Source of the DNA: Piscinibacter sp047600445
GTDB taxonomy: Bacteria; Pseudomonadota; Gammaproteobacteria; Burkholderiales; Burkholderiaceae_C
Direction of reading: 5' to 3'
Length of the DNA stretch: 64,000 nt
NCBI RefSeq assembly: GCF_047600445.1
Contig: NZ_JASGKT010000002.1
Span: forward strand, 372,001-436,000
In this document: piece after piece, positions 33,993 through 42,895 of the stretch
Layout of the letters: each line of letters starts with the position of its first letter
Numbering within the stretch: the stretch's first letter is position 1
Program-made: the position numbers and the translations under genes
Notes under the pieces: generated by a model
Told to the model about the DNA's origin: nothing
Database searches by the model: none
The model's input: the letters and a program-made list of their open reading frames with translations, nothing else

Positions 33993-34751
33993 ATGAAGCT
34001 GCTGGTCACCCGTCCCGCCGCGCAGGCGGCCGAGTGGGTGCGGCAGTTGCGCGAGCGCGGCGTCGACGCCGATGCGCTGCCGCTGATCGGCATCTTCCCG
34101 CCGCGCGATGCGCGCGCGGTGCAGGCGGCCTGGCGCACGCTGGCCGCGCAGCGCCTCGTGATGTTCGTCAGCCCGAACGCGGCCGAGCAGTTCTTCGCGC
34201 TGCGGCCGGACGGCGCCGCCTGGCCGGCCGGGACGCTGGCCGGTTCGCCCGGCCCCGGCACCAGCCGCACGCTGCTTGCGCTGGGCGTGCCGGCCGAAGC
34301 CATCGCCGAGCCGGCGGCCGACGCGCCGCAGTTCGATTCCGAATCGCTCTGGCGGCAGCTCTCGTCGCGCGACTGGCGCGGCGCGCGCGTGCTGATCGTG
34401 CGCGGCGAGAGCGGCCGCGACTGGCTCGCCGACGCGCTGCGCGCGCACGGCGCGACGGTCGATTTCGTGACCGCCTACGAGCGCGGCGCGCCGCGGCTCG
34501 ACGCGCGCGAGCAGGCCGTGCTGAGCGCGGCCCGCGCCGCGCCGCGCGCGCAGGTGTGGATGTTCAGCAGCTCCGAATCGATCGCCCAGCTCGAAGCGCT
34601 CGCCCCCGGCGCCGACTGGCGCGGCGCCGCCGCGCTCGCCACCCATCCGCGCATCGCCCAGCGCGCGCGCGAGGCCGGCTTCGGCACCGTGCTCGAAAGC
34701 CGGCCCGCGCTGGACGCGGTGGTGGCCTGCCTACAATCGTTCGAGCCATGA
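33993..34751 (+). CDS. hemD: Uroporphyrinogen-III synthase
   Basis: A 252-residue HemD, poorly conserved as usual, with LLVTRPAAQAAEWVRQL at the start, MFVSPNAAEQFF, the SPGPGTSRTLLALGVPAE segment and VLIVRGESGRDWLADALRAHGATVDFVTAYERG of the second domain. It closes and inverts ring D of hydroxymethylbilane. It lies 15 nt after hemC and overlaps hemX by 4 nt. A TACAAT box at 34732-34737 within its end may be a promoter for hemX. Confidence 0.9.
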   Translation: MKLLVTRPAAQAAEWVRQLRERGVDADALPLIGIFPPRDARAVQAAWRTLAAQRLVMFVSPNAAEQFFALRPDGAAWPAGTLAGSPGPGTSRTLLALGVPAEAIAEPAADAPQFDSESLWRQLSSRDWRGARVLIVRGESGRDWLADALRAHGATVDFVTAYERGAPRLDAREQAVLSAARAAPRAQVWMFSSSESIAQLEALAPGADWRGAAALATHPRIAQRAREAGFGTVLESRPALDAVVACLQSFEP

Positions 34752-35857
34752 GCGACAGCCTGCCCAGCCCCGACCCGAGCGCGCCCGCCTTGCCCGCGCC
34801 GCCGGCCGCGCCCGCCACGCCCGCGCGCGGCGGCATGGCCGTGGTGACCGGCGTGCTGCTGCTGGCCAGCGTGGTGGCGCTGGTGCTGGCCTGGCGCGCC
34901 GACCAGCGCGTGGCCGCGCTCGAGCAGGCGCTGGTGCTGCGCCAGGAAGAGAGCGCCAAACAGGCCGCCGAGGCGCAACTGCTCGCCAAGCAGGCCAACG
35001 AAGGCATGGGTGCGGCGGCCGCCAAGGTGGCGCTGCTCGAAGCGCGCGTCGCCGAAGTGGCGTTGCAGCGCACGCAGCTCGAAGACCTGATCCAGTCGCT
35101 GTCGCGCTCGCGCGACGAGAACCTGCTGGTCGACGTCGAGGCCGCGATCCGCATGGCCATGCAGCAAAGCGCGATCACCGGCAGCACCGAGCCGCTGGTG
35201 CTGGTGCTGCGCCAGAGCGACGAACGCCTGGCGCGCTACAGCCAGCCGCGCCTGGACGGCGTGCGCCGCGCGATCGCGCGCGACCTCGACCGCGTCAAGT
35301 CGGCCGGCGCGCTGGACATCGCCACGCTGACCGTGCGCCTCGACGAAGCGATGCGCATGGTCGACGAGCTGCCGCTGCTGGCCACCGCCGAGCCGCGCCG
35401 CGAGCGCGAACGTGATGCCGCGGCGGCGCGCGCCGCCCGGCCGGCCGCTTCGGCGGCCTCGGCCGCCACCGCCGAGGAAGGTTCCGCCTGGCGCGACGCC
35501 TGGAACCGCCTCGCCGGTCCGGTGTGGGACGAAGTGCGCTCTCTGGTGCGCGTCACGCGCATCGAGCACCCCGACGCCGCGCTGCTCACGCCCGAGCAGT
35601 CGTACTTCGTGCGCGAGAACCTCAAGCTCAAGCTGCTCAACGCGCGCCTGGCACTGCTGAGCCGCCAGTTCCCGACCGCGCAGGCAGACGTGCTGGGCGC
35701 GCAGCAGGCGCTGGAACGCTACTTCGACCGCGGCTCGCGGCGCACCACCGCGGCGCTCGAACTGCTCAGGCAGGTCGGCCAGCAGGCGCGCCAAACCGTG
35801 CTGCCGCGCCCCGACGACACCCTCGCCGCGCTGGCCACCGCCGCGGCGGGCCGCTGA
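34748..35857 (+). CDS. hemX: HemX-like inner-membrane protein
   Basis: A 369-residue protein: a Pro/Ala-rich cytoplasmic N-terminus, one membrane helix (about residues 30-50), a coiled coil (LEQALVLRQEESAKQAAEAQLLAKQ, residues 52-115), and a periplasmic HemX domain (LVDVEAAIRMAMQQSAITGSTEPLVLVLRQSDERLAR...SYFVRENLKLKLLNARLALLSR). HemX has no proven enzymatic role in haem synthesis and is thought to organise the pathway at the membrane. It is coupled to hemD by ATGA. Confidence 0.88.
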   Translation: MSDSLPSPDPSAPALPAPPAAPATPARGGMAVVTGVLLLASVVALVLAWRADQRVAALEQALVLRQEESAKQAAEAQLLAKQANEGMGAAAAKVALLEARVAEVALQRTQLEDLIQSLSRSRDENLLVDVEAAIRMAMQQSAITGSTEPLVLVLRQSDERLARYSQPRLDGVRRAIARDLDRVKSAGALDIATLTVRLDEAMRMVDELPLLATAEPRRERERDAAAARAARPAASAASAATAEEGSAWRDAWNRLAGPVWDEVRSLVRVTRIEHPDAALLTPEQSYFVRENLKLKLLNARLALLSRQFPTAQADVLGAQQALERYFDRGSRRTTAALELLRQVGQQARQTVLPRPDDTLAALATAAAGR

Positions 35858-35883
35858 CGCGAAGCGGCGAAGGCGAGGCGGCG

Positions 35884-37131
35884 ATGCGCGCGGTGATCTG
35901 GTTCGTGCTGCTGTTCGTCGTCGCGGTGGTCGCCGCGACCACGCTGGGCGGCAACGACGGCCTGGTCAGCATCTACTGGGCCGGCCAGCGGCTCGACCTG
36001 TCGCTGAACCTCTTCCTGATCCTGCTGGCCGCGCTGTGCGCGCTGCTGGTGATGGTGTTCAACGCGATCAACGCGCTGGTCGGCCTGCCGCGGCGCGCGC
36101 GCGAATGGCGCGTGGCGCGCCGCGACCGCGCCGCCCAGGCCGCGCTGCGCGAGGCGCTGGCGCAGTACTTCGGCGGCCGCTACAGCCGCGCGCAGAAGGC
36201 GGCGCAGCGCGCGCTGGCCATCCAGGCCGACACGCCCGAGCTGGTGAACGACCACGAGTTCGGCGCGCTCGGCCACCTGCTGGCCGCCGGCGGCGCGCAC
36301 CGCCTGCAAGACCGCGCCGGGCGCGACCGGTCCATCGAACAGGCGCTCGAACTGACGCGCCGGAGCCCGCCCGCGCGCGCCGCGGAAGAGGGCGCGCGGC
36401 TGCTGGCCGCCGAGTGGGCGCTCGACGACCGCGACGCCGACCGCGCGCTCGAACTGCTGGGCGCGCTGCCCACCGGCGTGGCGCGCCGCACCCATGCGCT
36501 GCGGCTGCGCCTGCAGGCCACGCGCCTGGGCCGCCAGCCGCAGGAGGCGCTGAAGACCGCGCGGCTGCTCGCCAAGCACCAGGGCTTCTCGAAGGAGGCG
36601 GCGCAGGGCCTGCTGCGTTCGCTCGCCTTCGAGTCGCTCGACGGCGCGCGCGACGTCGAGCAACTGCGCCGCGTCTGGCTGCAACTCGACGCGCTGGACC
36701 GCCGCGACCCCTTCGTCGCCGCGCGCGCCGCGAGCCGCGCCGCGCGCTGGGGCGCGGGCGACGAGGCGCGCGGCTGGCTGCGCCCGTTCTGGGAGCGGCT
36801 GGACGAACTCGGCGCCGACGAACGCGCCGCGCTCTCGCTCGCGCTGGCCGAGGCGGCGCCGGGCATCGGCGTCGAATGGCTGCCGCGCCTGGAAGCGGCG
36901 GCGCAGGCGCACGGCCGCGAACCGGCGATGGGCTTCGCCGTCGGCATGGTGCTGGCCGATCGCCAGTTGTGGGGCAAGGCGCGCCGCCTGCTCGAAGAAG
37001 CCGCCGCCGACGCCACGCTGCAACCCGCCGCGCGACGCAAGGCCTGGCTGACGCTGGCGCGCATCGCCGCCGAGGAAGGTGACAGCGAGCGCGCCGCGCG
37101 CGCCTACGAGTCCGCCGCCACGCTGGCCTGA
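35884..37131 (+). CDS. hemY: HemY-like membrane TPR protein
   Basis: A 415-residue protein of the proteobacterial HemY type (not protoporphyrinogen oxidase): two N-terminal membrane helices (residues 3-20 and 40-65) with GGNDGLVSIYWAGQRLDLSLNLFLILL between, then TPR helices to the end (AEWALDDRDADRALELLGALP, ARIAAEEGDSERAARAYESAA). It belongs to the hemCDXY set. Start at 35884 follows GGCGAGGCGGCG. Confidence 0.9.
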   Translation: MRAVIWFVLLFVVAVVAATTLGGNDGLVSIYWAGQRLDLSLNLFLILLAALCALLVMVFNAINALVGLPRRAREWRVARRDRAAQAALREALAQYFGGRYSRAQKAAQRALAIQADTPELVNDHEFGALGHLLAAGGAHRLQDRAGRDRSIEQALELTRRSPPARAAEEGARLLAAEWALDDRDADRALELLGALPTGVARRTHALRLRLQATRLGRQPQEALKTARLLAKHQGFSKEAAQGLLRSLAFESLDGARDVEQLRRVWLQLDALDRRDPFVAARAASRAARWGAGDEARGWLRPFWERLDELGADERAALSLALAEAAPGIGVEWLPRLEAAAQAHGREPAMGFAVGMVLADRQLWGKARRLLEEAAADATLQPAARRKAWLTLARIAAEEGDSERAARAYESAATLA

Positions 37132-37154
37132 GCCGGGCGCCATGCAAAGCCTGC

Positions 37155-37160
37155 TATACT
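37155..37160 (+). promoter_or_regulatory. -10 box (TATACT) before tRNA-Arg
   Basis: TATACT 11 nt upstream of the mature tRNA 5' end, in the short gap after hemY. No good -35 is seen. Confidence 0.5.
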
Positions 37161-37171
37161 GCGCGGCTCGC

Positions 37172-37248
37172 GCGGCTGTAGCTCAGTTGGATAGAGTACT
37201 TGGCTACGAACCAAGGGGTCGTGGGTTCGAATCCTGCCAGCCGCGCCA
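37172..37248 (+). tRNA. tRNA-Arg (anticodon ACG)
   Basis: A 77-nt cloverleaf: acceptor GCGGCTG / CAGCCGC, D arm with GCTCAGTTGGATAGAGT, anticodon stem CTTGG / CCAAG with loop CTACGAA (anticodon ACG, reading CGU and, as inosine, CGC/CGA), T arm with TTCGAAT, discriminator G and encoded CCA. It is followed by a strong terminator. Confidence 0.97.
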
Positions 37249-37266
37249 ACAACGCCAGACGAGACA

Positions 37267-37300
37267 ACGGGCTGCATCGCAAGGTGCAGCCCGTTTTTCT
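37267..37300 (+). terminator. Rho-independent terminator after tRNA-Arg
   Basis: Perfect 10-bp stem ACGGGCTGCA / TGCAGCCCGT with an 8-nt loop, followed by TTTTCT. It closes the tRNA unit, and perhaps the hem operon, before the transporter operon. Confidence 0.93.
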
Positions 37301-37338
37301 TGGGCTCGCCGCTTCGCATTCTTCGCCTCGTGATCACC

Positions 37339-38412
37339 ATGGCCAACGCACTGAAGAACAAGCTGGTTCCCGCCCTCGTCGTCGTCGCGCTGGCGCTGGC
37401 GGGCTGGTACGCGTGGCAGCGTGTCGCCGCGGGCGCGGACGATGGTGCCTTCATCGGCAGCAATGGCCGCATCGAGGCCACCGAGATCGACATCGCCACC
37501 AAGCTGGCCGGCCGCGTCGGCGACATCCTGGTCGATGAGGGCGCTTTCGTGAAGGCCGGCCAGGTGCTGGCCACGATGCAGGTGCAGACGCTGGAGGCGC
37601 AGTTGCGCGAGGCGAAGGCGCAGCGCCAGCAGGCGCTCAACGCGGTGGCCGCCGCGCAGGCGCAGGTGGCGATGCGCCAGAGCGACAAGAGCGCGCTGCT
37701 GGCGCAGGTGCGCCAGGCCGAGGCCGAGCTCAACGCGGCGCGGCGCCGGCTGGCGCGCTCCGAGACGCTGGTGAAAGAGGGCGCCACCGCCACCCAGACC
37801 GTGGACGACGACCGCGCCCGCGCGCAAAGCGCCGAAGCCGCCGTCGCCGCGGCGCAGGCGCAGGTCGCCTCGGCCGAGGCGGCCATCGTGGCGGCGCGCG
37901 CGCAGGTGGTCAGCGTGCAGTCGCAGGTCGAGGCGGTCGACGCCACGCTGCAGCGCATCCAGTCCGAGATCGACGACAGCCAGCTCAAGGCGCCGCGCGA
38001 CGGCCGCGTGCAGTTCCGCGTGGCGCAGCCCGGCGAGGTGCTGGGCGCGGGCGGCCGGGTGATGAACCTGATCGACCTGTCCGACGTCTACATGACCTTC
38101 TTCCTGCCCACCGAGGCGGCCGGCCGGCTGGCCCTGGGCTCGGAAGTGCGCATCGTGCTGGACGCCGCGCCCGGCTACGTGATCCCGGCCAAGGTGTCGT
38201 TCATCGCCAGCGCGGCGCAGTTCACGCCCAAGACGGTCGAGACCGCCAGCGAGCGCCAGAAGCTGATGTTCCGCGTGCGCGCGCAGATCGACCGCCAGTT
38301 GCTGCTCGATCACCTGGAACACGTCAAGACCGGCCTGCCGGGCGAGGCCTGGGTGCGGCTCGATCCGGCGCAGGAGTGGCCGGCGCGGCTGGCGCTGAAG
38401 GCCGCTCGATGA
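37339..38412 (+). CDS. HlyD-family membrane-fusion protein (YhiI-like)
   Basis: A 357-residue periplasmic adaptor: an N-terminal signal anchor (about residues 8-25), lipoyl/barrel-sandwich halves (GRIEATEIDIATKLAGRVGDILVDEGAFVKAGQVLA), a long Ala/Gln-rich coiled-coil hairpin (residues 75-200) and the second lipoyl half (IDDSQLKAPRDGRVQFR). It links an inner-membrane ABC exporter to an outer-membrane channel. It overlaps the RbbA-like gene by 4 nt; together with the permease this is the yhiI-rbbA-yhhJ arrangement of E. coli. No outer-membrane channel gene is nearby. Confidence 0.9.
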   Translation: MANALKNKLVPALVVVALALAGWYAWQRVAAGADDGAFIGSNGRIEATEIDIATKLAGRVGDILVDEGAFVKAGQVLATMQVQTLEAQLREAKAQRQQALNAVAAAQAQVAMRQSDKSALLAQVRQAEAELNAARRRLARSETLVKEGATATQTVDDDRARAQSAEAAVAAAQAQVASAEAAIVAARAQVVSVQSQVEAVDATLQRIQSEIDDSQLKAPRDGRVQFRVAQPGEVLGAGGRVMNLIDLSDVYMTFFLPTEAAGRLALGSEVRIVLDAAPGYVIPAKVSFIASAAQFTPKTVETASERQKLMFRVRAQIDRQLLLDHLEHVKTGLPGEAWVRLDPAQEWPARLALKAAR

Positions 38413-41183
38413 CCACCGGGCGGGCGCCCGCCGCCGGCGCGGTCGTCCGCCTGGAACAGGTGCGGCTGCACTACGGCAAGACGCAGGCGCTGGCCGGCAT
38501 CACGCTGGAGCTGCCCGCGGGCCGCATGGTCGGGCTGATCGGCCCGGACGGCGTGGGCAAGTCCAGCCTGCTGTCGCTGATCGCGGGCGCGCGCGCCGTG
38601 CAGGACGGTCGCGTGCAGGTGCTCGGCGGCGACATGGCCGGCAGGCGCCACCGCGAGGCGGTCTGCCCGCGCATCGCCTACATGCCGCAGGGCCTGGGCC
38701 GCAACCTGTACCCGACGCTGTCGGTGGAGGAGAACCTGCAGTTCTTCGCGCGCCTGTTCGGCCACGACGCCGCCGAGCGGCGGCGCCGCATCGACGAACT
38801 CACCGCCGCCACCGGCCTGCGCGAATTCCTCGGCCGCCCGGCCGGCAAGCTCTCCGGCGGCATGAAGCAGAAGCTCGGGCTGTGCTGCGCGCTGATCCAC
38901 GACCCCGACCTGCTGATCCTCGACGAGCCGACCACCGGCGTCGATCCGCTGGCGCGCGCGCAGTTCTGGGACCTGATCGAGCGCATCCGCGCGAACCAGC
39001 CGGGCACCAGCGTCGTCGTCGCCACCGCCTACATGGACGAGGCCCAGCGCTTCGACTGGCTGGTGGCGATGGACGGCGGCCAGGTGCTGGCCACCGGCAC
39101 GCCGGGCGAGCTGCTGGCGCGCACCGGCAGCGATTCGCTGGAGGCGGCCTTCATCGCGCTGCTGCCCGAGGAGCGCAAGCGCGGCCATGCCGCCGTCGAG
39201 ATCCCGCCCTTGCAGGCCGCGCACGACGACGTCGCCATCGAGGCGCAGGGCCTGACGATGCGCTTCGGCGACTTCGTCGCGGTCGATCACGTGTCGTTCC
39301 GCATACGGCGCGGCGAGATCTTCGGCTTCCTCGGCTCCAACGGCTGCGGCAAGACCACGACGATGAAGATGCTCACCGGCCTGCTGGAAGCCAGCGAAGG
39401 GCGGGCCTGGCTGTTCGGCCACGAGGTCGACCCCAAGGACATCGCCACGCGCCGCCGCGTGGGCTACATGTCGCAGGCCTTCTCGCTGTACGGCGAGCTG
39501 AGCGTGCGGCAGAACCTGGAGCTGCACGCGCGGCTGTTCCAGGTGCCCGAGGCCGACATCCCCGGGCGCGTGGCCGGGATGGCGCGGCGCTTCGACCTGG
39601 GCGACGCGCAGGACAGCCTGCCCGAGAGCCTGCCGCTGGGCATGCGCCAGCGCCTGTCGCTGGCCGTGGCGATGGTGCACGAGCCGGAGCTGCTGATCCT
39701 GGACGAGCCGACCTCGGGCGTGGACCCGGTGGCGCGCGACGCCTTCTGGCGGCTGCTGGTCGAGCTGTCGCGGCGCGACAAGGTGACGATCTTCATCTCG
39801 ACCCATTTCATGAACGAGGCCGAGCGCTGCGATCGCATGTCGATGATGCACGCCGGCAAGGTGCTCGACAGCGACGCGCCCGCGGCGCTGGTGGCCAAGC
39901 GCGGCGCGAAGACGCTGGAAGAGGCCTTCATCGGCTACCTGGTGGAAGCCGGCGGCGGCACGCCGCGCGCCGACACGCCCGCCGGCGCGGCGCCGACCGA
40001 GGCGTCTGCCGAAGCGTCGGCCGAAGTGCCGCCGCAGCCCGCGCGGGCCAAGGCGGGCCGCTTCAGCCTGCGGCGCCTCGTCAGCTACCTGTGGCGCGAA
40101 TCGCTGGAACTGCGGCGCGACCCGGTGCGCGCGACGCTGGCGCTGGCCGGCTCGGCCATCCTGATGTTCGTGATGGGCTTCGGCATCAGCATGGACGTCG
40201 ACGACCTGCGCTACGCCGTGCTCGACCGCGACCAGTCCTCGCTGAGCCAGAGCTACACGCTCAGCCTGGCCGGCTCGCGCTACTTCGTCGAACGCCCGCC
40301 CATCCTCGACTACGCCGATCTCGACCGCCGCATGACCAGCGGCGAGCTGAGCCTGGCGCTGGAGATCCCGTCCGGCTTCGGCCGCGACGTGCTGCGCGGC
40401 CGCGAGGTGGCGATAGGCGCCTGGATCGACGGTTCGATGCCGGCGCGCGCCGAGACCGTCAAGGGCTACGTGCAGGGCATCCACCAGCACTGGCTGGCCG
40501 AGCAGGCGGCGGCGCGCGGCGGCGCCGCGGCCGCGGGGCTGGCCGGCATAGAGACGCGCTTTCGCTACAACCCCGACGTGAAGAGCCTGCCGGCGATGGT
40601 GCCCGCGGTGATCCCGCTGCTGCTGCTGATGCTGCCGGCCATGCTGACCGCGCTGGCCGTGGTGCGCGAGAAGGAGAGCGGCTCCATCATCAACCTGTAC
40701 GTCACGCCGGTCACGCGCACCGAGTTCCTGCTCGGCAAGCAACTGCCCTACGTCGCGCTGGCGCTGCTGAACTTCGCGCTGATGAGCGCGATGTCGGTCA
40801 CGCTGTTCGGCGTGCCGGTCAAGGGCAGCTTCGCCACGCTGCTGCTGGCCGCGCTGCTGTTCGCCTTCTGCGCCACCGGCCTGGGCCTGCTGGCCTCGAG
40901 CGTGACCAGGAGCCAGATCGCGGCGATGTTCTTCGCGATGATAGGCACCATGATCCCGGCCACGCTGTTCTCGGGCCTGACCGACCCCGTCTCGTCGCTG
41001 CAGGGCGGCGCGCGCTGGCTCGGCGAGATCTACCCGGCCACGCACATGATCGACGTCAGCCGCGGCGTGTTCAACAAGGCGCTGCACTTCGCCGACCTGC
41101 GCGCCTCGCTGCTGCCGATGCTGATCGCCGCGCCGCTGATCATCGGCGCGGCCGTCGCGCTGCTGCGCAAGCAGGAACGCTGA
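38409..41183 (+). CDS. rbbA: RbbA-like fused ATPase-ATPase-permease ABC transporter
   Basis: A 924-residue fusion: first ABC ATPase (P-loop G45-PDGVGK-S, signature LSGGMKQ, Walker B LLILDEPTTG), second ABC ATPase (P-loop GSNGCGKT near residue 310, degenerate signature LPLGMRQ, LLILDEPTSG), then an ABC-2 permease from about residue 560 with six membrane helices. E. coli RbbA (911 residues) has the same order and was reported as a ribosome-associated ATPase, though the operon looks like an exporter. The first P-loop has Asp where Asn/Ser is common. It is coupled to the HlyD gene. Confidence 0.92.
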   Translation: MTTGRAPAAGAVVRLEQVRLHYGKTQALAGITLELPAGRMVGLIGPDGVGKSSLLSLIAGARAVQDGRVQVLGGDMAGRRHREAVCPRIAYMPQGLGRNLYPTLSVEENLQFFARLFGHDAAERRRRIDELTAATGLREFLGRPAGKLSGGMKQKLGLCCALIHDPDLLILDEPTTGVDPLARAQFWDLIERIRANQPGTSVVVATAYMDEAQRFDWLVAMDGGQVLATGTPGELLARTGSDSLEAAFIALLPEERKRGHAAVEIPPLQAAHDDVAIEAQGLTMRFGDFVAVDHVSFRIRRGEIFGFLGSNGCGKTTTMKMLTGLLEASEGRAWLFGHEVDPKDIATRRRVGYMSQAFSLYGELSVRQNLELHARLFQVPEADIPGRVAGMARRFDLGDAQDSLPESLPLGMRQRLSLAVAMVHEPELLILDEPTSGVDPVARDAFWRLLVELSRRDKVTIFISTHFMNEAERCDRMSMMHAGKVLDSDAPAALVAKRGAKTLEEAFIGYLVEAGGGTPRADTPAGAAPTEASAEASAEVPPQPARAKAGRFSLRRLVSYLWRESLELRRDPVRATLALAGSAILMFVMGFGISMDVDDLRYAVLDRDQSSLSQSYTLSLAGSRYFVERPPILDYADLDRRMTSGELSLALEIPSGFGRDVLRGREVAIGAWIDGSMPARAETVKGYVQGIHQHWLAEQAAARGGAAAAGLAGIETRFRYNPDVKSLPAMVPAVIPLLLLMLPAMLTALAVVREKESGSIINLYVTPVTRTEFLLGKQLPYVALALLNFALMSAMSVTLFGVPVKGSFATLLLAALLFAFCATGLGLLASSVTRSQIAAMFFAMIGTMIPATLFSGLTDPVSSLQGGARWLGEIYPATHMIDVSRGVFNKALHFADLRASLLPMLIAAPLIIGAAVALLRKQER

Positions 41184-41199
41184 AGCGCGCGCCGGGGCC

Positions 41200-42327
41200 A
41201 TGCGCCAGTTCCTCGCCAACACCTACCGCCTCGGCGTCAAGGAGCTGTGGAGCCTGTGGCGCGACCCGGCGATGCTGGTGCTGATCGTCTACGTGTTCAC
41301 CGTGGGCGTCTACACCGCCGCCACGGCGATGCCCGAGACGCTGCACAACGCGCCGGTGGCCATCGTCGACGAAGACCGCTCGCCGCTGTCGCAACGCATC
41401 GCCGCGGCGCTGTACCCGCCGCAGTTCACGCCGCCGCGCCTGATCGAGTGGTCGCAGATGGACCCGGGCATGGACGCCGGGCTCTACACCTTCGCGATGG
41501 TGATCCCGCGCCATTTCCAGCGCGACCTGCTGGCCGGCCGCTCGCCGCAGATCCAGCTCAACGTCGACGCCACGCGCATGAGCCAGGCCTTCGTCGGCAG
41601 CGGCTACCTGCAGCAGATCGTGGCCGGCGAGATCGCCGAGTTCGCGCAGCGCCACCGCGCCAGCGCCGTGCCGCCGGTGGACCTGGCGCTGCGCGCGCGC
41701 TTCAACCCGGCGCTGGCGCCGTCGTGGTTCGGCAGCGTGGTGCAGGTGATCAACTACATCGCGATGCTGTCGATCATCCTCAGCGGCGCGGCGCTGATCC
41801 GCGAGCGCGAGCACGGCACCGTCGAGCACCTGCTGGTGATGCCGGTGACGCCCGCCGAGATCATGCTGGCCAAGGTGTGGGCGATGGGCGTGGTGGTGCT
41901 GCTGGCGGCCTGGGCGTCGATCGCCTTCGTCGTGCGCGGCGCGCTGCACATCCCGGTGGCCGGCTCGCTGCCGCTGTTCTTCGCGGGCGCGGCGCTGTGC
42001 CTGTTCGCCACCACCTCGATGGGCATCTTCCTGGCGACGCTGGCGCGCAACATGCCCCAGTTCGGCATGCTGATGATGCTGACCATCATGCCGCTGCAGA
42101 TGCTCTCGGGCGGCGGCACGCCGCGCGAGAGCATGCCCGAGCTGGTGCGCGACCTGATGCTGGCGGCGCCGACCACGCACTTCGTGCAGCTCGGCCAGGC
42201 CATCCTGTTCCGCGGCGCCGGCCTGGACGTGGTGTGGCCCCAGTTCGCGGCGCTGGCACTGATCGGCGCGGTGCTGTTCGCGCTGTCGCTGCGGCGCTTC
42301 CGCAAGACCATCGCGCAGATGGCCTGA
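41200..42327 (+). CDS. ABC-2 family permease (YhhJ-like)
   Basis: A 375-residue permease: a cytoplasmic N-terminus (FLANTYRLGVKELWSLWRDPAML), one membrane helix, a large periplasmic loop (VAIVDEDRSPLSQRIAAALYPPQF ...) and five C-terminal helices with the REREHGTVEHLLVMPVTPAEIMLAK motif typical of ABC-2 exporters. It completes the HlyD/RbbA/permease set and lies 16 nt after rbbA. Confidence 0.92.
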   Translation: MRQFLANTYRLGVKELWSLWRDPAMLVLIVYVFTVGVYTAATAMPETLHNAPVAIVDEDRSPLSQRIAAALYPPQFTPPRLIEWSQMDPGMDAGLYTFAMVIPRHFQRDLLAGRSPQIQLNVDATRMSQAFVGSGYLQQIVAGEIAEFAQRHRASAVPPVDLALRARFNPALAPSWFGSVVQVINYIAMLSIILSGAALIREREHGTVEHLLVMPVTPAEIMLAKVWAMGVVVLLAAWASIAFVVRGALHIPVAGSLPLFFAGAALCLFATTSMGIFLATLARNMPQFGMLMMLTIMPLQMLSGGGTPRESMPELVRDLMLAAPTTHFVQLGQAILFRGAGLDVVWPQFAALALIGAVLFALSLRRFRKTIAQMA

Positions 42328-42362
42328 GCGGCGCGCCGGAGCCTGGCCTCGGCGTAGAATCG

Positions 42363-42391
42363 AAGTTAACGAACTTTCCCGACATATCGGG
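42363..42391. promoter_or_regulatory. Tandem dyads upstream of the RES-type toxin-antitoxin pair
   Basis: AAGTT-AACG-AACTT (42363-42376) is followed at once by CCCGA-CATA-TCGGG (42378-42391). They lie between a TAGAAT -10-like box (42355-42360) and the antitoxin ATG at 42406, a good place for autorepression by the antitoxin. Confidence 0.6.
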
Positions 42392-42405
42392 CGGGAGATC
42401 CGCAC

Positions 42406-42882
42406 ATGAAGTCCGCTTCCCACCTCGTGCACGCCGACGCCCGCGCGAGTGCGCGCACCCGGCGCACGCGAGACGCCGCGCCGTCCGACTACGGCTCGCC
42501 CGCCGAGGCGCGCGCGCTGCTGGCCAACAGCCTGGCTGGTCGCCAGCAGCGCCTGCGGGCCGACGACCTGATCTCCACCGACGAGGCCGCGGCGCTTGCG
42601 GGCACCAGCCGCGTGACCGTCAACGCCTGGATCGCCAAGGGCCGCGCGATCGGGCTCACCCAGGTCAAGCGCGGCCACCGCCTGCCGCGCTGGCAGTTCG
42701 AGCCGCGCCTGTGGGACACGCTGCCGCAACTGTCCGCGGCGCTGGGCACCAAGGAGGGCTGGGCGCTGCTCGCCTTCCTGGAATCGCCCCACGGCGGCAT
42801 CGGCGGCATCACGCCGCGGCAGGCCATCGAGCAGGGGCAGGCGGCGCGCGTCATTCAGATCGCCGAGCGGGAAGGCAACTGA
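42406..42882 (+). CDS. Xre/MbcA/ParS-type antitoxin
   Basis: A 158-residue protein: disordered basic N-terminus, a helix-turn-helix (ISTDEAAALAGTSRVTVNAWIAKGRAIGL, residues about 57-85) and a C-terminal part resembling the toxin-binding domain of RES/Xre antitoxins (RLWDTLPQLSAALGTKEGWALLAFLESPHGGIGGITPRQAIEQGQAARVIQIA). It is directly upstream of a RES-domain toxin. The helix-turn-helix lies closer to the toxin-binding part than usual. Confidence 0.75.
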   Translation: MKSASHLVHADARASARTRRTRDAAPSDYGSPAEARALLANSLAGRQQRLRADDLISTDEAAALAGTSRVTVNAWIAKGRAIGLTQVKRGHRLPRWQFEPRLWDTLPQLSAALGTKEGWALLAFLESPHGGIGGITPRQAIEQGQAARVIQIAEREGN

Positions 42883-42895
42883 CCGGCCCTTCCTC

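Noticed and set aside
32946..34646. Long N-terminal extension of the ppc frame over hemC and hemD
   Set aside because: The extension has no PEP carboxylase similarity, lies antisense to two recognised haem genes, and the Met at 32945 has a good ribosome-binding site.
37172..37300. tRNA-Arg as an integration site for a genomic island
   Set aside because: The downstream transporter genes have the same composition as the rest, and no integrase or repeated tRNA end is present in the following sequence.
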